Positions 42,934-51,589 of a stretch of 64,000 nt of DNA are shown in pieces; within the stretch, counting starts at the first letter, position 1, and each line of letters opens with the position of its first letter. Location of the stretch: positions 62,001-126,000 of the forward strand of contig JASMDC010000007.1 in the NCBI GenBank assembly GCA_030753015.1, given 5' to 3'. This DNA comes from Candidatus Undinarchaeales archaeon (GTDB lineage Archaea; SpSt-1190; JASMDC01). The notes under the pieces were generated by a model. It made no database searches. It was not told where the DNA came from and saw only the letters and a list, made by a program, of their open reading frames with translations. A program made the translations under genes and the position numbers.

Positions 42934-43734
42934 TCACTTGTTGAGTGACAGCTCATAGATGTGCAGGTCGTCGTGGACCTCTGTGGGATCGATAAGCTGC
43001 GTATGGTGCTCGCCGTCCGTATCGGGCATCCGCATCACAACCTCCACGGACGGCCATGAACGCCCCCATTCCTTCCCGTCACAGATGAGCGCGTACCCGT
43101 TCTCCCGCACAGCAAGCGACCGTTCATGAATCGACATCCCGCAGGAGACGATGAGCTGGAGGTCCAGGGAGTCGGGGCCCGCCTCGGTGAGAAGTTGGCC
43201 GGGATTCGACACCCCCCCGCGCCCGTTGCTCTTGAAATGGTCGGCGCAGACCTCGACGCCCAGCTCCAGGTCCTTGTAGGGGATCACGCCGCTCTCCGTC
43301 CCAGGCACGAAATCCCGCCAGTAACGGTCGGCGATCTTCTGGTCGCCACCGTCCACTTTCTTGTCGTACGCCCGGATGACCTCGCCGCCGTATATGACCG
43401 GCAGCGTGTTGTGGAGGCCCTGGTCGTCGCACCAGACGTAGGAGCCCGGCAGGAGCAACAGGTCCCGGTCCTTGGTACGCTCGGCCATGGACGATATCAG
43501 CTCGTCCTTCTCCTCGACGGTGAGGGGGCGACCGGCGAAGAACGTGTACTCCGGGGCCACCAGGACGTCGATGTCCTCGTCGAGGTACTTGTCGATGAGC
43601 GAGATGTAGTGCTCCACCCGCCCCTGGTCGTAGGGTTCGGTCGCAAGCATGAAGTACTGATCGGACGAGGTCTCGGTCCGGATGAGGCCCACACGGATAG
43701 TGGCCGGTCGCTCCTCGTCGATGAGGTCGTACAT
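42934..43734 (-). CDS. Nitrilase-superfamily carbon-nitrogen hydrolase, copy 2
   Basis: 266 residues, a paralogue of the adjacent gene (same length, same motifs): Glu62 (LVAPEYTF), Lys125 or 126 (RAYDKKVDGG) and Cys163 (GVEVCADHF). The pair shares an unusual C-terminal LHIYEL strand. Its promoter has CATAATAAAC (43761-43770) and a CCTTGGG box (43775-43781) like those of the M14 peptidase genes at 53-57 kb, suggesting common control. The two genes are separately promoted. Confidence 0.85.
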   Translation of the reverse strand: MYDLIDEERPATIRVGLIRTETSSDQYFMLATEPYDQGRVEHYISLIDKYLDEDIDVLVAPEYTFFAGRPLTVEEKDELISSMAERTKDRDLLLLPGSYVWCDDQGLHNTLPVIYGGEVIRAYDKKVDGGDQKIADRYWRDFVPGTESGVIPYKDLELGVEVCADHFKSNGRGGVSNPGQLLTEAGPDSLDLQLIVSCGMSIHERSLAVRENGYALICDGKEWGRSWPSVEVVMRMPDTDGEHHTQLIDPTEVHDDLHIYELSLNK

Positions 43735-43760
43735 GGATGCACCGCACTGACTCTTGGCCG

Positions 43761-43781
43761 CATAATAAACTTTACCTTGGG
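43761..43781 (-). promoter_or_regulatory. Promoter with CCCAAGG box (nitrilase copy 2)
   Basis: Minus-strand order: CCCAAGG (43781-43775), TAAA, then GTTTATTATG. The same order of a CAAGG box, A-rich step and TATA occurs before three M14-peptidase genes. Confidence 0.45.
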
Positions 43782-43814
43782 TTCAGTGTAGGTGAACCTA
43801 AAACAGATGGTGGG

Positions 43815-44189
43815 TCACTCGGTAGGTATCCCGTACTGCCAGCGCTGTATCTTCTTGACGATGCCCGTCCCGGCCAGGATGGGAGCGCCCACCACGCACA
43901 GGGGGCAGGCCACGCCGATGAGGGCGAACTCGCCCACCGCCAGCACTCCCAAACCCGCGCCCATCCTCAGATCGCCCGAACCGTCGTCGGGGAACAGCTC
44001 CCCCACGACCTCCGCGACGTCCTCCCCGGTCCAGGACTCCTCACCTTGCTGGTCTCCTGTCGCAGTCACCTCGGGCACGGTATCGCCGGTCTGGGGTTCC
44101 TCGTACTCCCGGGCCGCGTCCGCCGCTCCGGCGTGATCTTCCTCCGCCTCGGCCTCCCGCGCTTCGTCCACGGGCTCCTCGTCGTGCAT
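43815..44189 (-). CDS. Acidic protein with C-terminal membrane segment
   Basis: 124 residues. The first ~70 are strongly acidic and Ala/Glu-rich, without hydrophobic segments; residues about 75-110 (GAGLGVLAVGEFALIGVACPLCVVGAPILAG in pattern) form one or two membrane helices, followed by a basic end (VKKIQRWQYG). It may be tail-anchored with a disordered cytoplasmic part. Not recognised. Confidence 0.65.
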   Translation of the reverse strand: MHDEEPVDEAREAEAEEDHAGAADAAREYEEPQTGDTVPEVTATGDQQGEESWTGEDVAEVVGELFPDDGSGDLRMGAGLGVLAVGEFALIGVACPLCVVGAPILAGTGIVKKIQRWQYGIPTE

Positions 44190-44253
44190 CCTAGTAATTG
44201 ATAAGGCTGAAGACCCTTAACTGCCTTTCGGAGGTGTGCACTGAGAGCGGTGT

Positions 44254-45141
44254 TCAGCGCACGTCCGTGACGAGCCCCTCGACCGTGCCCAGCACGATAT
44301 CCAGGGTGCGGTCCAGGTATGCGGCGTTCAGGGACGTACCAATGTCCTTACGTGAGTGTACGACGCTCGCGAAGTCGGGATCGACCTCATCCTCGTCGAG
44401 CATCACGGCTGATCCGATCGTGGCAGCCGCCAGCCCCTCCTCGCAGAAGGGGCCGTGGTCGGCGTAGAACGTCGAGAACCGGGCCGTGACCGGCTCATAC
44501 CCGCCTTTCTGGGCTGCATCGACCAGGCGGGCGTGGAGATCAGCGTCCACATCGACGGAGCCCTCACCGCGGACGATGTCGTAGGTGGCCCGGGGGATGA
44601 CAAGGTCGGGTCCCGCGCCCACGCAGTCCAGGTTGATGACAGCGAGCACATCCTCCCGCTCCTCCCGTGACAGCGTCCGCGCGTAGTGCCGCGAGCCGCC
44701 AGCGTCCACCTCCTCACAGTCGAAAACGGCGAGCTTTACGGTGAAGGGCAGGTCGCGACCGCGCAGCCGGTCGACGGCGGCCAGTGCAACGGCGATGCCG
44801 GAGGCGTTGTCCTCGGCACCCGTGCCGGCGATGTAGTCCGAGTGGGCGTTGATGTAGACCGTTCCCGCGTCCCCGCCAGGGAGCGTGGCAACGATGTTTG
44901 ACGCGGGCCCGCACGTGGCGTGGTAGAACTGCTCCACATCGTACGTGAGCCCATGGGCGTCGAGCATGTCCTTTACGGCCTCCTGCCGCTGATTGCGCAC
45001 GTGCTCGTAGGCTCCAAGCGCATCGGCCTGACCTTCCCGGACGTCCCCGGTGATGGCATCGCCCAGGTCCGTGGCACCGTCGAGGAGCGGAGTGAGGTAG
45101 GAGTCCCAGTCCGTACGCTCCAGATCGAGATAGGACATCAT
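44254..45141 (-). CDS. M28-family zinc aminopeptidase
   Basis: 295 residues of peptidase family M28 (two-zinc aminopeptidases). Ligands in order: His100 (INAHSDY), Asp111 (AEDNASG, bridging), Glu143/144 (DCEEVDAGG, catalytic Glu and ligand), Asp172 (NLDCVG) and His262 (VVHSRKD). All five are present. No signal peptide, so it is cytoplasmic, and the substrates are probably small peptides. The start ATG 45141 overlaps the stop of the arginase-family gene by 4 nt, so the two form an operon; joint use in amino-acid or peptide breakdown is plausible. Confidence 0.88.
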   Translation of the reverse strand: MMSYLDLERTDWDSYLTPLLDGATDLGDAITGDVREGQADALGAYEHVRNQRQEAVKDMLDAHGLTYDVEQFYHATCGPASNIVATLPGGDAGTVYINAHSDYIAGTGAEDNASGIAVALAAVDRLRGRDLPFTVKLAVFDCEEVDAGGSRHYARTLSREEREDVLAVINLDCVGAGPDLVIPRATYDIVRGEGSVDVDADLHARLVDAAQKGGYEPVTARFSTFYADHGPFCEEGLAAATIGSAVMLDEDEVDPDFASVVHSRKDIGTSLNAAYLDRTLDIVLGTVEGLVTDVR

Positions 45142-46124
45142 GGCAGTATCCCCAGTGTGCGCAGGATCCCGCGCTCAGTCTTGATGTTGTCCTTGAAGAA
45201 CTCGCGGTCGTGCGGACCGTCGGTGACCTCATTGACGATGGCCGCGATGGAGTAGTAGGTGTGGCAGCAGGATTCCTCAAGGCTCCGGTCGGTACCGGTG
45301 ATGTCGATGCCCAGCACCTGCTTCTCCTCGCGGATGAGCTTGATGGCGTCCAGCAGCTCGTCAAGCGACATCTTGCCGTTGGACCAGTCGGTGGACGCGT
45401 ACTCGGGGCTGAGGACGTCGAGATCGACGGTGATGTACACAGCATCCGTCTCGGTCCGGTCGAGGGCGCGGTTGACGATGGTGTCGATGCCCTCCTTTTC
45501 CACCGTGTGCCACTTCACGTCCACCCAGTGCTTGTCCGCGTCGTACTGCTTCGAGACGCAGTCCACGTCGGGCTCGTGGTCCATCTTGGTGAATCGGGCC
45601 TCCGCTGCCGAGTAGGGGTAGATACCAGCGCCCTTGTCGAGCACCTCGGTGTCCATCCACTTGCCGTTGTCGACCATGGAGTCGGCGCCGATGACCACCT
45701 GCTTGGTGGCGTATGGGGAGTCCTTGGTGAGCTTGGAAAGATAATTCCCGCAGTCGATCGATCCTGCGCTTGGGCGCGAGTCACCATGCTTGTCGAAGTG
45801 GAACATGGTGTACGGCACCTCATGCTTATCGATGGCCCCACGGCACATTCCGTAGGTGAGGTGGTGGTAGGTGCCTGAGCCGTTGAGCATGATCACCGGT
45901 CCATCGTTGAAGACGACGTCGTCATATAGGGCCATGAGGTCCTCGGGATCAGTGGCAGTGAGCTCGTTCGCTTCCGCGGTCGAGGGATTGATGGTATGGA
46001 CGGAGTCCTGGTCGGTCACCAGCTCGAGCTTGTGCAGCAGCTCCATGTACTGGGGGACGGTGTGATCGATGTTGGAGACAACGTATTCCGTCACGGTGGG
46101 CGCACGGCCCCCAGCCCGGTTCAT
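45138..46124 (-). CDS. Arginase/agmatinase/formiminoglutamase-family hydrolase
   Basis: 328 residues of the ureohydrolase family, which hydrolyses guanidino compounds (arginine, agmatine, formiminoglutamate) with a two-Mn centre. Ligand motifs: GSGTYHHLTYG (first His), FHFDKHGDS (the DxHxD cluster) and TVDLDVLSP (DxD). A final DITGTD strand gives the conserved Glu/Asp position. ATG 46124 (MNRAGG) is preceded by GGGAAGG; longer starts back to 46214 lack support. The position of Ser/Asn specificity residues is not clear, so the substrate is unassigned. First gene of an operon with the M28 peptidase. Confidence 0.85.
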   Translation of the reverse strand: MNRAGGRAPTVTEYVVSNIDHTVPQYMELLHKLELVTDQDSVHTINPSTAEANELTATDPEDLMALYDDVVFNDGPVIMLNGSGTYHHLTYGMCRGAIDKHEVPYTMFHFDKHGDSRPSAGSIDCGNYLSKLTKDSPYATKQVVIGADSMVDNGKWMDTEVLDKGAGIYPYSAAEARFTKMDHEPDVDCVSKQYDADKHWVDVKWHTVEKEGIDTIVNRALDRTETDAVYITVDLDVLSPEYASTDWSNGKMSLDELLDAIKLIREEKQVLGIDITGTDRSLEESCCHTYYSIAAIVNEVTDGPHDREFFKDNIKTERGILRTLGILP

Positions 46125-46229
46125 AAACCTTCCCTTTACCTGTCCCTGCGGAGTGGTGACACCTTGGATCGAAGCGTACACATTTAACCAAGCCCCCCTG
46201 CCCGATGCCCTCATCCAGGTGAACCCCCC

Positions 46230-46868
46230 ATGGAGATCGAGATTTACGACGGTGAAGATCTGTACGATTCACGGTCACTTTCAAGCGACGAGTGCGCTGC
46301 AATATCCTACAAGACCCATCCATTGGTCTCCTTCGGCCCGGTCACTTCGATCCCTCTGGGCGGGGATGGCGTCGGCGAGCCTGTCGAGCACGAGGTGGAG
46401 GAGCCGGCGTACAGCACCCTCACGATGCCCTTGGGCGATCTGGGCGGGATGCTCGGCGAGGGCACCACCACCCACCGGATCTACGGCGCCGACCTTTTGG
46501 AGGACGGCGACGGGTATGTCATGGACGCGCCGGTGTGCATCGAGAGCGAATTCCAGAAGGGCTGGAACATCCCGAACTGGACCGGCTACACGTTCAAGGA
46601 CATGGACGGCGACGACACCATCACCGTGGAGCTCAAGTTCGAGAGCGAAGACGTGTCCGCTGTCTACGTCCCCCTCATCGAGGAGGCCCTGAAGTCAAGG
46701 GACGACGCAGGGATGGAGGCCATCATGGAGTCGCTCGTCCTGGACCCGGACGCCTACGTGGAGTCGGCGAGGATGACGATGTATGTCAACAGCGACGACG
46801 TGGTCGATGACCGCGTCGAGGTGTCCTTCCGGCGAATCGAGGAGTTCGAGATCGGCGCTCAGGTCTGA
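46230..46868 (+). CDS. Acidic beta-rich protein, unknown
   Basis: 212 residues, acidic, no membrane segment or signal peptide. Segments such as PLGDLGGMLGEGTTTHRIYG and DGDGYVMDAPVCIESEF alternate strands and turns. It is divergent from the arginase-family gene; a box CACATTTAACC (46179-46189) lies about 45 nt upstream of ATG 46230. No domain recognised. Confidence 0.7.
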   Translation: MEIEIYDGEDLYDSRSLSSDECAAISYKTHPLVSFGPVTSIPLGGDGVGEPVEHEVEEPAYSTLTMPLGDLGGMLGEGTTTHRIYGADLLEDGDGYVMDAPVCIESEFQKGWNIPNWTGYTFKDMDGDDTITVELKFESEDVSAVYVPLIEEALKSRDDAGMEAIMESLVLDPDAYVESARMTMYVNSDDVVDDRVEVSFRRIEEFEIGAQV

Positions 46869-46887
46869 CAGTAGGGATCACGTACTA

Positions 46888-47343
46888 CTATCCCTTCATC
46901 CTCTTGCACTTGGGGGCGACGCCGGTGCGGCAGTACTCCTTGAAGTTCTGGACCCACCTCGGCTCCTCGGGCAGGCACTCCATGAACCGTACGAAGTTGC
47001 GGAACTGCTCGACCGTGGCAGGGTCGAGGTTATGCTCGATCTCGCAGGCGTCCTTGCGTGCGATCTCGTCCGGGACGAGGAGGATGCGGAGCATCTTGGC
47101 GATGGTGTCATGGCGTGTCTTCATATCACGGGCGATCTTCTCGCCCCGGGGGGTGAGCGTGACCATTCCGTAGCGCTCGTAGACGGCCAGCCCCTCATCG
47201 GTCAGGCGCTTGACCATGTCCGTCACGCTGGGGGAGGTGACGCTGAGGTGTGCAGCGATGTCCTTGGGCCGCGCGTACCCCTTCTCCTGGATGAGTAGGT
47301 AGATCGCCTCGAGGTAGTCCTCGCTGCTCCGCGTCAGCCGCAT
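46888..47343 (-). CDS. DtxR/MntR-family metal-dependent repressor
   Basis: 151 residues. The N-terminal winged helix (RSSEDYLEAIYLLIQEKGYARPKDIAAHL, then VTSPSVTDMVKRL) and the dimerisation helix with metal ligands (GEKIARDMKTRHDTIAKML, DACEIEHNLDPATVEQ) match the DtxR/MntR/IdeR family. These repressors bind DNA when loaded with Fe2+ or Mn2+. The short C-terminus lacks the SH3 domain and ends with a Cys-rich FKEYCRTGVAPKCKR. ATG 47343 has its box (CATAAAAAAG on the minus strand) 27 nt upstream, within a palindrome, so it is probably autoregulated. Confidence 0.9.
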   Translation of the reverse strand: MRLTRSSEDYLEAIYLLIQEKGYARPKDIAAHLSVTSPSVTDMVKRLTDEGLAVYERYGMVTLTPRGEKIARDMKTRHDTIAKMLRILLVPDEIARKDACEIEHNLDPATVEQFRNFVRFMECLPEEPRWVQNFKEYCRTGVAPKCKRMKG

Positions 47344-47350
47344 TGTCATA

Positions 47351-47377
47351 CACATAAGCCATGAGCTTTTTTATGTG
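47351..47377 (-). promoter_or_regulatory. Probable autoregulatory operator of the DtxR-family gene
   Basis: CACATAA (47351-47357) and TTATGTG (47371-47377) form a perfect inverted repeat; the right arm overlaps the TATA box. A separate 13-bp palindrome CGGTCGGCGACCG lies at 47381-47393. Confidence 0.55.
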
Positions 47378-47497
47378 CGACGGTCGGCGACCGTGAATTC
47401 TCTGGTCTGGCCCCGACTCTGTGTCCCGGCGTTCGCCATCTCGCAGGAGCGCCCCGGGGAAAGGTATAAATAGCGCCCCCCGGGCCCATCGCCGTCA

Positions 47498-47908
47498 ATG
47501 GAGCCATACGCGCTCGACGCCCCCGGCGTTCATGTTTATACACTCGCTGAACTGCAGCCCATGTCCTTCATCGAGCTGCAGGACGTCTACCGCGACCTGC
47601 CGGTACGTGACGAGGGGCCCCATGCTCCCACCAGCGACTTTTCCAACGGGGATCTTATCTACTCGATCGTCCGGTTGGAGGCCGATGCCTTCGCCCAGGG
47701 CTTCTACGACGACGTGCCCGGTGTGGAGCGGTACACTCGTGAGGACCTCACGGGGATGGAGCGCACCGAACAGGCCAAGCTCTTCGACGAGCTGGGATGC
47801 GTCTCCGGACCGAGCGCGGATCCCGACCTGCTGCCCGAGTACATCCTCATGGGACAGCGGACGGCTTTCCAGCGCAAGCTGCTCACCGAGGACAGCATCG
47901 GCGTATGA
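47498..47908 (+). CDS. Small acidic protein, paralogue A
   Basis: 136 residues starting MEPYALDAPGVHVYTLAEL. It aligns with the next gene (start 47994) over its full length: shared LDAP, YTLAxL, LQxVYR, GxYDDxPGVERYT, and YILMGQ. Box GGTATAAATAG (47462-47472) is about 30 nt upstream of ATG 47498. Cytoplasmic and helical; function unknown. The pair appears to be a lineage-specific family. Confidence 0.75.
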   Translation: MEPYALDAPGVHVYTLAELQPMSFIELQDVYRDLPVRDEGPHAPTSDFSNGDLIYSIVRLEADAFAQGFYDDVPGVERYTREDLTGMERTEQAKLFDELGCVSGPSADPDLLPEYILMGQRTAFQRKLLTEDSIGV

Positions 47909-47993
47909 AGTAGGATCCCTGCGATCCCCCTGGAAAAAGGGCGCTATCCCCCAAGTCAAGGTTTAATAACCGTCGGCAGGCCGCACGTTATCC

Positions 47994-48416
47994 ATGGACG
48001 CGTACGCCCTCGACGCACCGGCAACGATCTACACCCTCGCACAGCTGGAGGACATGTCCCCCGGCGAGCTCCAGCAGGTATATCGTGAGTTCCCCATGTC
48101 CCTCAAGATGGAGGGGCAGATACCCACTCACCGGATGGAGGACTGGGTCCTTCCCGCCACCCTCGTACGGCTCGAGGGCAGCGCCTACGCCGAAGGGCTC
48201 TACGACGACATCCCCGGGGTCGAGCGATACACCAGCTCCGAGCTCACCTCCATGGACCGGTCAGAGCAGGAGCGCATCTTTGCGGAGCTCGAGCACCTTA
48301 CCGCCCCCATGGAGGATCCAGATTACATCGTCGGGTACATCCTCATGGGCCAGACCGCGGACTTCATGCAAAAGGTCCGCACCGAGGACGAGTTCCAGCC
48401 CATGAAGCGGCGCTAG
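47994..48416 (+). CDS. Small acidic protein, paralogue B
   Basis: 140 residues (MDAYALDAPATIYTLAQL). Paralogue of the gene at 47498, with 85 nt between them but its own promoter: AAGGTTTAATAACC (47958-47971), about 28 nt before ATG 47994. The most conserved segment between the copies is the acidic YDDIPGVERYT region and the YILMGQ helix. No family known to me. Confidence 0.75.
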   Translation: MDAYALDAPATIYTLAQLEDMSPGELQQVYREFPMSLKMEGQIPTHRMEDWVLPATLVRLEGSAYAEGLYDDIPGVERYTSSELTSMDRSEQERIFAELEHLTAPMEDPDYIVGYILMGQTADFMQKVRTEDEFQPMKRR

Positions 48417-48431
48417 GGCCGCGCCCTTTGC

Positions 48432-49328
48432 TCAGGCTTCTTCCTCGGGCGGGTTCAGGGCCTCATCGAGCTCCTTTGCTGTCGGCGAACCACGGGTCTC
48501 GGCCCGGGACGCATTGATGGCCCCGGCGAGGTTGGCCCGGGCAAGGGACTCATTGACATCGAGACCACTGGCAATAGATGCCGCGAAAGCTCCCAGGAAC
48601 GCGTCGCCGCACCCCACGGTGTTCACCACCTCCAGCTCGAGTGCGGCCAGGTCGACACCCGGGGCCTCGATGGTTCCCTCTGAGCCTGTGAAGCGACAGC
48701 CTGCCTTTCCCAGCTTCTCGATTATGGCGGTCTGCTGGACGACCTCGGGGCTCAGGCCCTTCGCCTCGACCTCGTTGAGCACGAGATAGTCCATCCGCTT
48801 CAGGAGCGAGGATCCTGCCTCGGCCACCCTGACGCCTGGGTCCCACACGAGGACAGCGTCACCTGCTAGCTCGACGATGGTCGGTATCGACTCCAAGGGT
48901 GGATCGGTGATGACCACGACCTTTGCCTCCCACAGGAGCCGTTCAATGGCAGGTATGTGCAGGTTCTCGGGGGTGACAAGCGCATTGGCCCCCATGACGG
49001 TGACGATGGTGTTCTCGCCCTTCGCATCGATGGTGATGTGGGCCTGCCCTGACTCCGCGTCGAGGGTGAGGATGCCTTCGGTGTCGATGCCCTCCGTTGC
49101 CATGAGGGTCCGCTGGCTTTGTGCGATATCGTCACGGCCCAGGCCGCCGAGCATGGCGACCTCGCCCGTTGCCATCAGCCGGGCAGCGGCGGTGGCGACA
49201 TTGGCCCCGGTGCCGCCGGGGCATGTGTCCTTCCGTTCCACGAGCACTTCCTCGCCCGGTGCGGGCAGGTGGTCCACGAAGTAGTTGATATCCCAGTTGA
49301 TCGCGCCGATGACACATACCTTGACCAT
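48432..49328 (-). CDS. PfkB/ribokinase-family carbohydrate kinase
   Basis: 298 residues. The PfkB family phosphorylates sugars or nucleosides with ATP. N-terminal signature PGGTGANVATAAARL (near 38-52) and the C-terminal anion-hole NTVGCGDAFLGAFAASI, where GCGD (family GAGD) contains the catalytic Asp. LNEVEAKGL and VLVWDPGVR are also typical. ATG 49328 begins the first strand (MVKVCVIGAINWD); the box in CTTTTAAACC (49361-49370) lies just upstream. The substrate is unassigned; ribose, fructose or nucleoside all remain possible. Confidence 0.9.
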   Translation of the reverse strand: MVKVCVIGAINWDINYFVDHLPAPGEEVLVERKDTCPGGTGANVATAAARLMATGEVAMLGGLGRDDIAQSQRTLMATEGIDTEGILTLDAESGQAHITIDAKGENTIVTVMGANALVTPENLHIPAIERLLWEAKVVVITDPPLESIPTIVELAGDAVLVWDPGVRVAEAGSSLLKRMDYLVLNEVEAKGLSPEVVQQTAIIEKLGKAGCRFTGSEGTIEAPGVDLAALELEVVNTVGCGDAFLGAFAASIASGLDVNESLARANLAGAINASRAETRGSPTAKELDEALNPPEEEA

Positions 49329-49413
49329 TGTGCTCAGCGGAGTGTAGGATAACGAGCAGACTTTTAAACCGAGCGGAGAGGCGCTTGAGAGATCGCACAA
49401 CCACTGAGGTGCG

Positions 49414-51198
49414 TCATATACTTTCCTTGCTTTGAACCTTTTTTAGCGCGTCCTCGGCCGTGACCCGGACCCTCTCGTCCTCGTCACTCGATGCCTCTTC
49501 CAGGGCATCAACGGCACGAGCGTCCTGGATGTTACCGAGCACCAAGGCCGAGAGCATCCGTACCTTTGGATCCTCATCTCGCAGGGAAGAGATCAAGGGT
49601 TCTACAGCCGGAGGCCCGATCTTCTCGACTACCTTTGTCATGCCAGCCTTTATCAGTGGTAGTGTAGCCCTTGGATCCTTGATCACACCAAGCGCCGAGG
49701 CCACATTATTCGGGCAGGACGATCGTCCTTCCTCCAATGAGGCTATCAAGGGTTCCACGGCCCGGGTATCATTGAATGCGCCCAGCACATCGGCGGCCGT
49801 ACATCGTACATCGTAATGCCTGTCCTTCAGAGCCTTAATGGCGGGTTCGATTGCGCGTGAGTCTCCAATGCTACTTAATGCATCCAATGCAGTTACCTTG
49901 AAACTTTCGCCTCTATCCAAATATAGAGTAAGGTTGCCGTTCTCATGTCTATAGTCCAGCAACCGGTTTCCTCCGTTCGGAAACTCTAGGATCGCAGTAC
50001 CGTGCTCCTTACGAATCGAGATCTGTATCCTTTTATCCCCAGAGATGATAACTAGGACCTCGTTGTTCTCGTTCTTCTCAATATGAGCGGTCTCCACCCA
50101 TCCGATATCTAGAGTCTCATTCACTGTTCTTCTGATCCGCTGCTCACCGAGCCCTGGGACTTCGTCCCAATGAAACAAATAGACACCCTTAAGCGCAGAG
50201 ATCAATGGCTCAACCGCTCTAGTATCCTCGCTTATTCCTAATGCATATGCCGCGATCCTTTGGACATCCTTATCCCTATCGCCCAGTGCTATGATGAAGG
50301 GTTCGACGGCACGAGTATCGTTCATACGAGTGAGCGCCTTTGCCGATTCCCGACGGGTTGTTGCTGTTGTAGAATTCAATGCCAATATCAAGGCATCGAC
50401 GGCAGGGGGACCGATGCTTTCTAGGGCCTTGATAATGCCATCCTCGACAAGACCGTCCACTTTAGGCAATGCTGCGCTCAATGGTTCAATGGCACGGAAA
50501 TCTTTGAGTATGCCTAGGGAATTTATCACCACTTCTTGGACCACTGGCTCCTTGTCCATTATCGCACCTATCAATGGTTCAACGGCCCGGGTATCATTGA
50601 TCTTACCCAGTGCCCGTGCGATATCCCTCCGGACAATGTAATCCTCATCCCCTATCGAGGAAATCAAAGGTTCGAATGCACGGGTGTCGTTTATCTCATT
50701 CAAGATGGATACTGCTGACCGCCTAACGTATGGACTGTCGTGGTTTAATGCACCTATCAAGGCTTCGACCGCTGGTGTCCCTATCTTGAGCAATGCTGAC
50801 TCGCGTTCAATTCTGACGAACACATTATCGTCGTTCAATCCATCGATTAATGGTTCGATGGCACGGGGGTCACCAATCACTCCAAGCGACCTCGCTGCTC
50901 CCTCTCTAACAGAATAATCCTGATCATGCAGGGCTCGTATCAACGGTTCGACCGCACGCACGTCACCTCTGTCGCCCAGCTTCTGTGCGGCAATCCTTCG
51001 CGCCTCGGTCTCTTCACTGTCCAGGTAGGGGATAAGGGTCTTTACGTCTGCTGAAAAGAGAGAGGCCAGATGGAGGATATAGAGAACTATGATCACGAGG
51101 GCGATCACAAGTTCAATTACAGCGATCTTTCCATACGTCAAGACGGATTGACGTTTCACATGATCACGTCCAATCGACCAAGCCACCCTTCCCCGCAT
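49414..51198 (-). CDS. Membrane-anchored HEAT-repeat (PBS-lyase-like) protein
   Basis: 594 residues from ATG 51198 (MRGRVAWSIGR). One membrane helix (about 25-45, IAVIELVIALVIIVLYIL) precedes about 14 HEAT-like repeats of about 30 residues, each with the form D(T/P)RAVEPLI...DED...VR..AA.ALG. An unusual ~95-residue non-HEAT insertion (about 350-445, beta-rich: VLVIISGDKRIQISIRKEHG) breaks the array. HEAT repeats bind proteins and no enzyme site is seen. Base composition is lower in G+C than the neighbours. Start chosen from the shared box at 51218-51226. Confidence 0.85.
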   Translation of the reverse strand: MRGRVAWSIGRDHVKRQSVLTYGKIAVIELVIALVIIVLYILHLASLFSADVKTLIPYLDSEETEARRIAAQKLGDRGDVRAVEPLIRALHDQDYSVREGAARSLGVIGDPRAIEPLIDGLNDDNVFVRIERESALLKIGTPAVEALIGALNHDSPYVRRSAVSILNEINDTRAFEPLISSIGDEDYIVRRDIARALGKINDTRAVEPLIGAIMDKEPVVQEVVINSLGILKDFRAIEPLSAALPKVDGLVEDGIIKALESIGPPAVDALILALNSTTATTRRESAKALTRMNDTRAVEPFIIALGDRDKDVQRIAAYALGISEDTRAVEPLISALKGVYLFHWDEVPGLGEQRIRRTVNETLDIGWVETAHIEKNENNEVLVIISGDKRIQISIRKEHGTAILEFPNGGNRLLDYRHENGNLTLYLDRGESFKVTALDALSSIGDSRAIEPAIKALKDRHYDVRCTAADVLGAFNDTRAVEPLIASLEEGRSSCPNNVASALGVIKDPRATLPLIKAGMTKVVEKIGPPAVEPLISSLRDEDPKVRMLSALVLGNIQDARAVDALEEASSDEDERVRVTAEDALKKVQSKESI

Positions 51199-51217
51199 GG
51201 GTTGGACCACACCAATC

Positions 51218-51226
51218 CTTAAATGT
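51218..51226. promoter_or_regulatory. TATA box for divergent glpM-like and HEAT genes
   Basis: CCTTAAATG: 28-29 nt before ATG 51251 on the plus strand; the reverse complement CATTTAAGG lies about 24 nt before ATG 51198. Confidence 0.5.
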
Positions 51227-51250
51227 CCGGCGTCCTTCCACTCCTCCGCC

Positions 51251-51583
51251 ATGATCGACCTCCTCGTCCGCGGCATCATCGGTGGTGGCTTCGTGGTGGT
51301 GATCACCCTCCTCGCCCGGACCGAGCACTACTACCTTGCCGGCCTCCTCCCCCTATTCCCCACGTTCGGCCTCATGAGCCACTACATCGTGGGCACCTCG
51401 AACACTCCCGACGAGTTCCGCGACGTCATCGTGTTCGGGATGTGGTCGCTGGCACCCTACTTCGCCTACCTTGCCACAGTATACCATCTGCACACACGGA
51501 CCACCATCAACCAGACGCTGGCCGGTGGTGTGGCGGTGTGGGCAGCGGTCGCGTCGATACTGGTTTACATCTGGAAAAGGTAG
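51251..51583 (+). CDS. glpM: GlpM-family membrane protein
   Basis: 110 residues, four membrane helices. It closely follows the GlpM family: YYLAGLLPLFPTFGLMSHYIVG and FGMWSLAPYFAYLATVY are near-signature blocks. GlpM was named from a link with glycerol-3-phosphate metabolism and alginate in Pseudomonas, but its activity is not established. ATG 51251 fits the TATA box at 51218. It is more usual in bacteria, so a bacterial origin is possible. Confidence 0.88.
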   Translation: MIDLLVRGIIGGGFVVVITLLARTEHYYLAGLLPLFPTFGLMSHYIVGTSNTPDEFRDVIVFGMWSLAPYFAYLATVYHLHTRTTINQTLAGGVAVWAAVASILVYIWKR

Positions 51584-51589
51584 GTGCCC

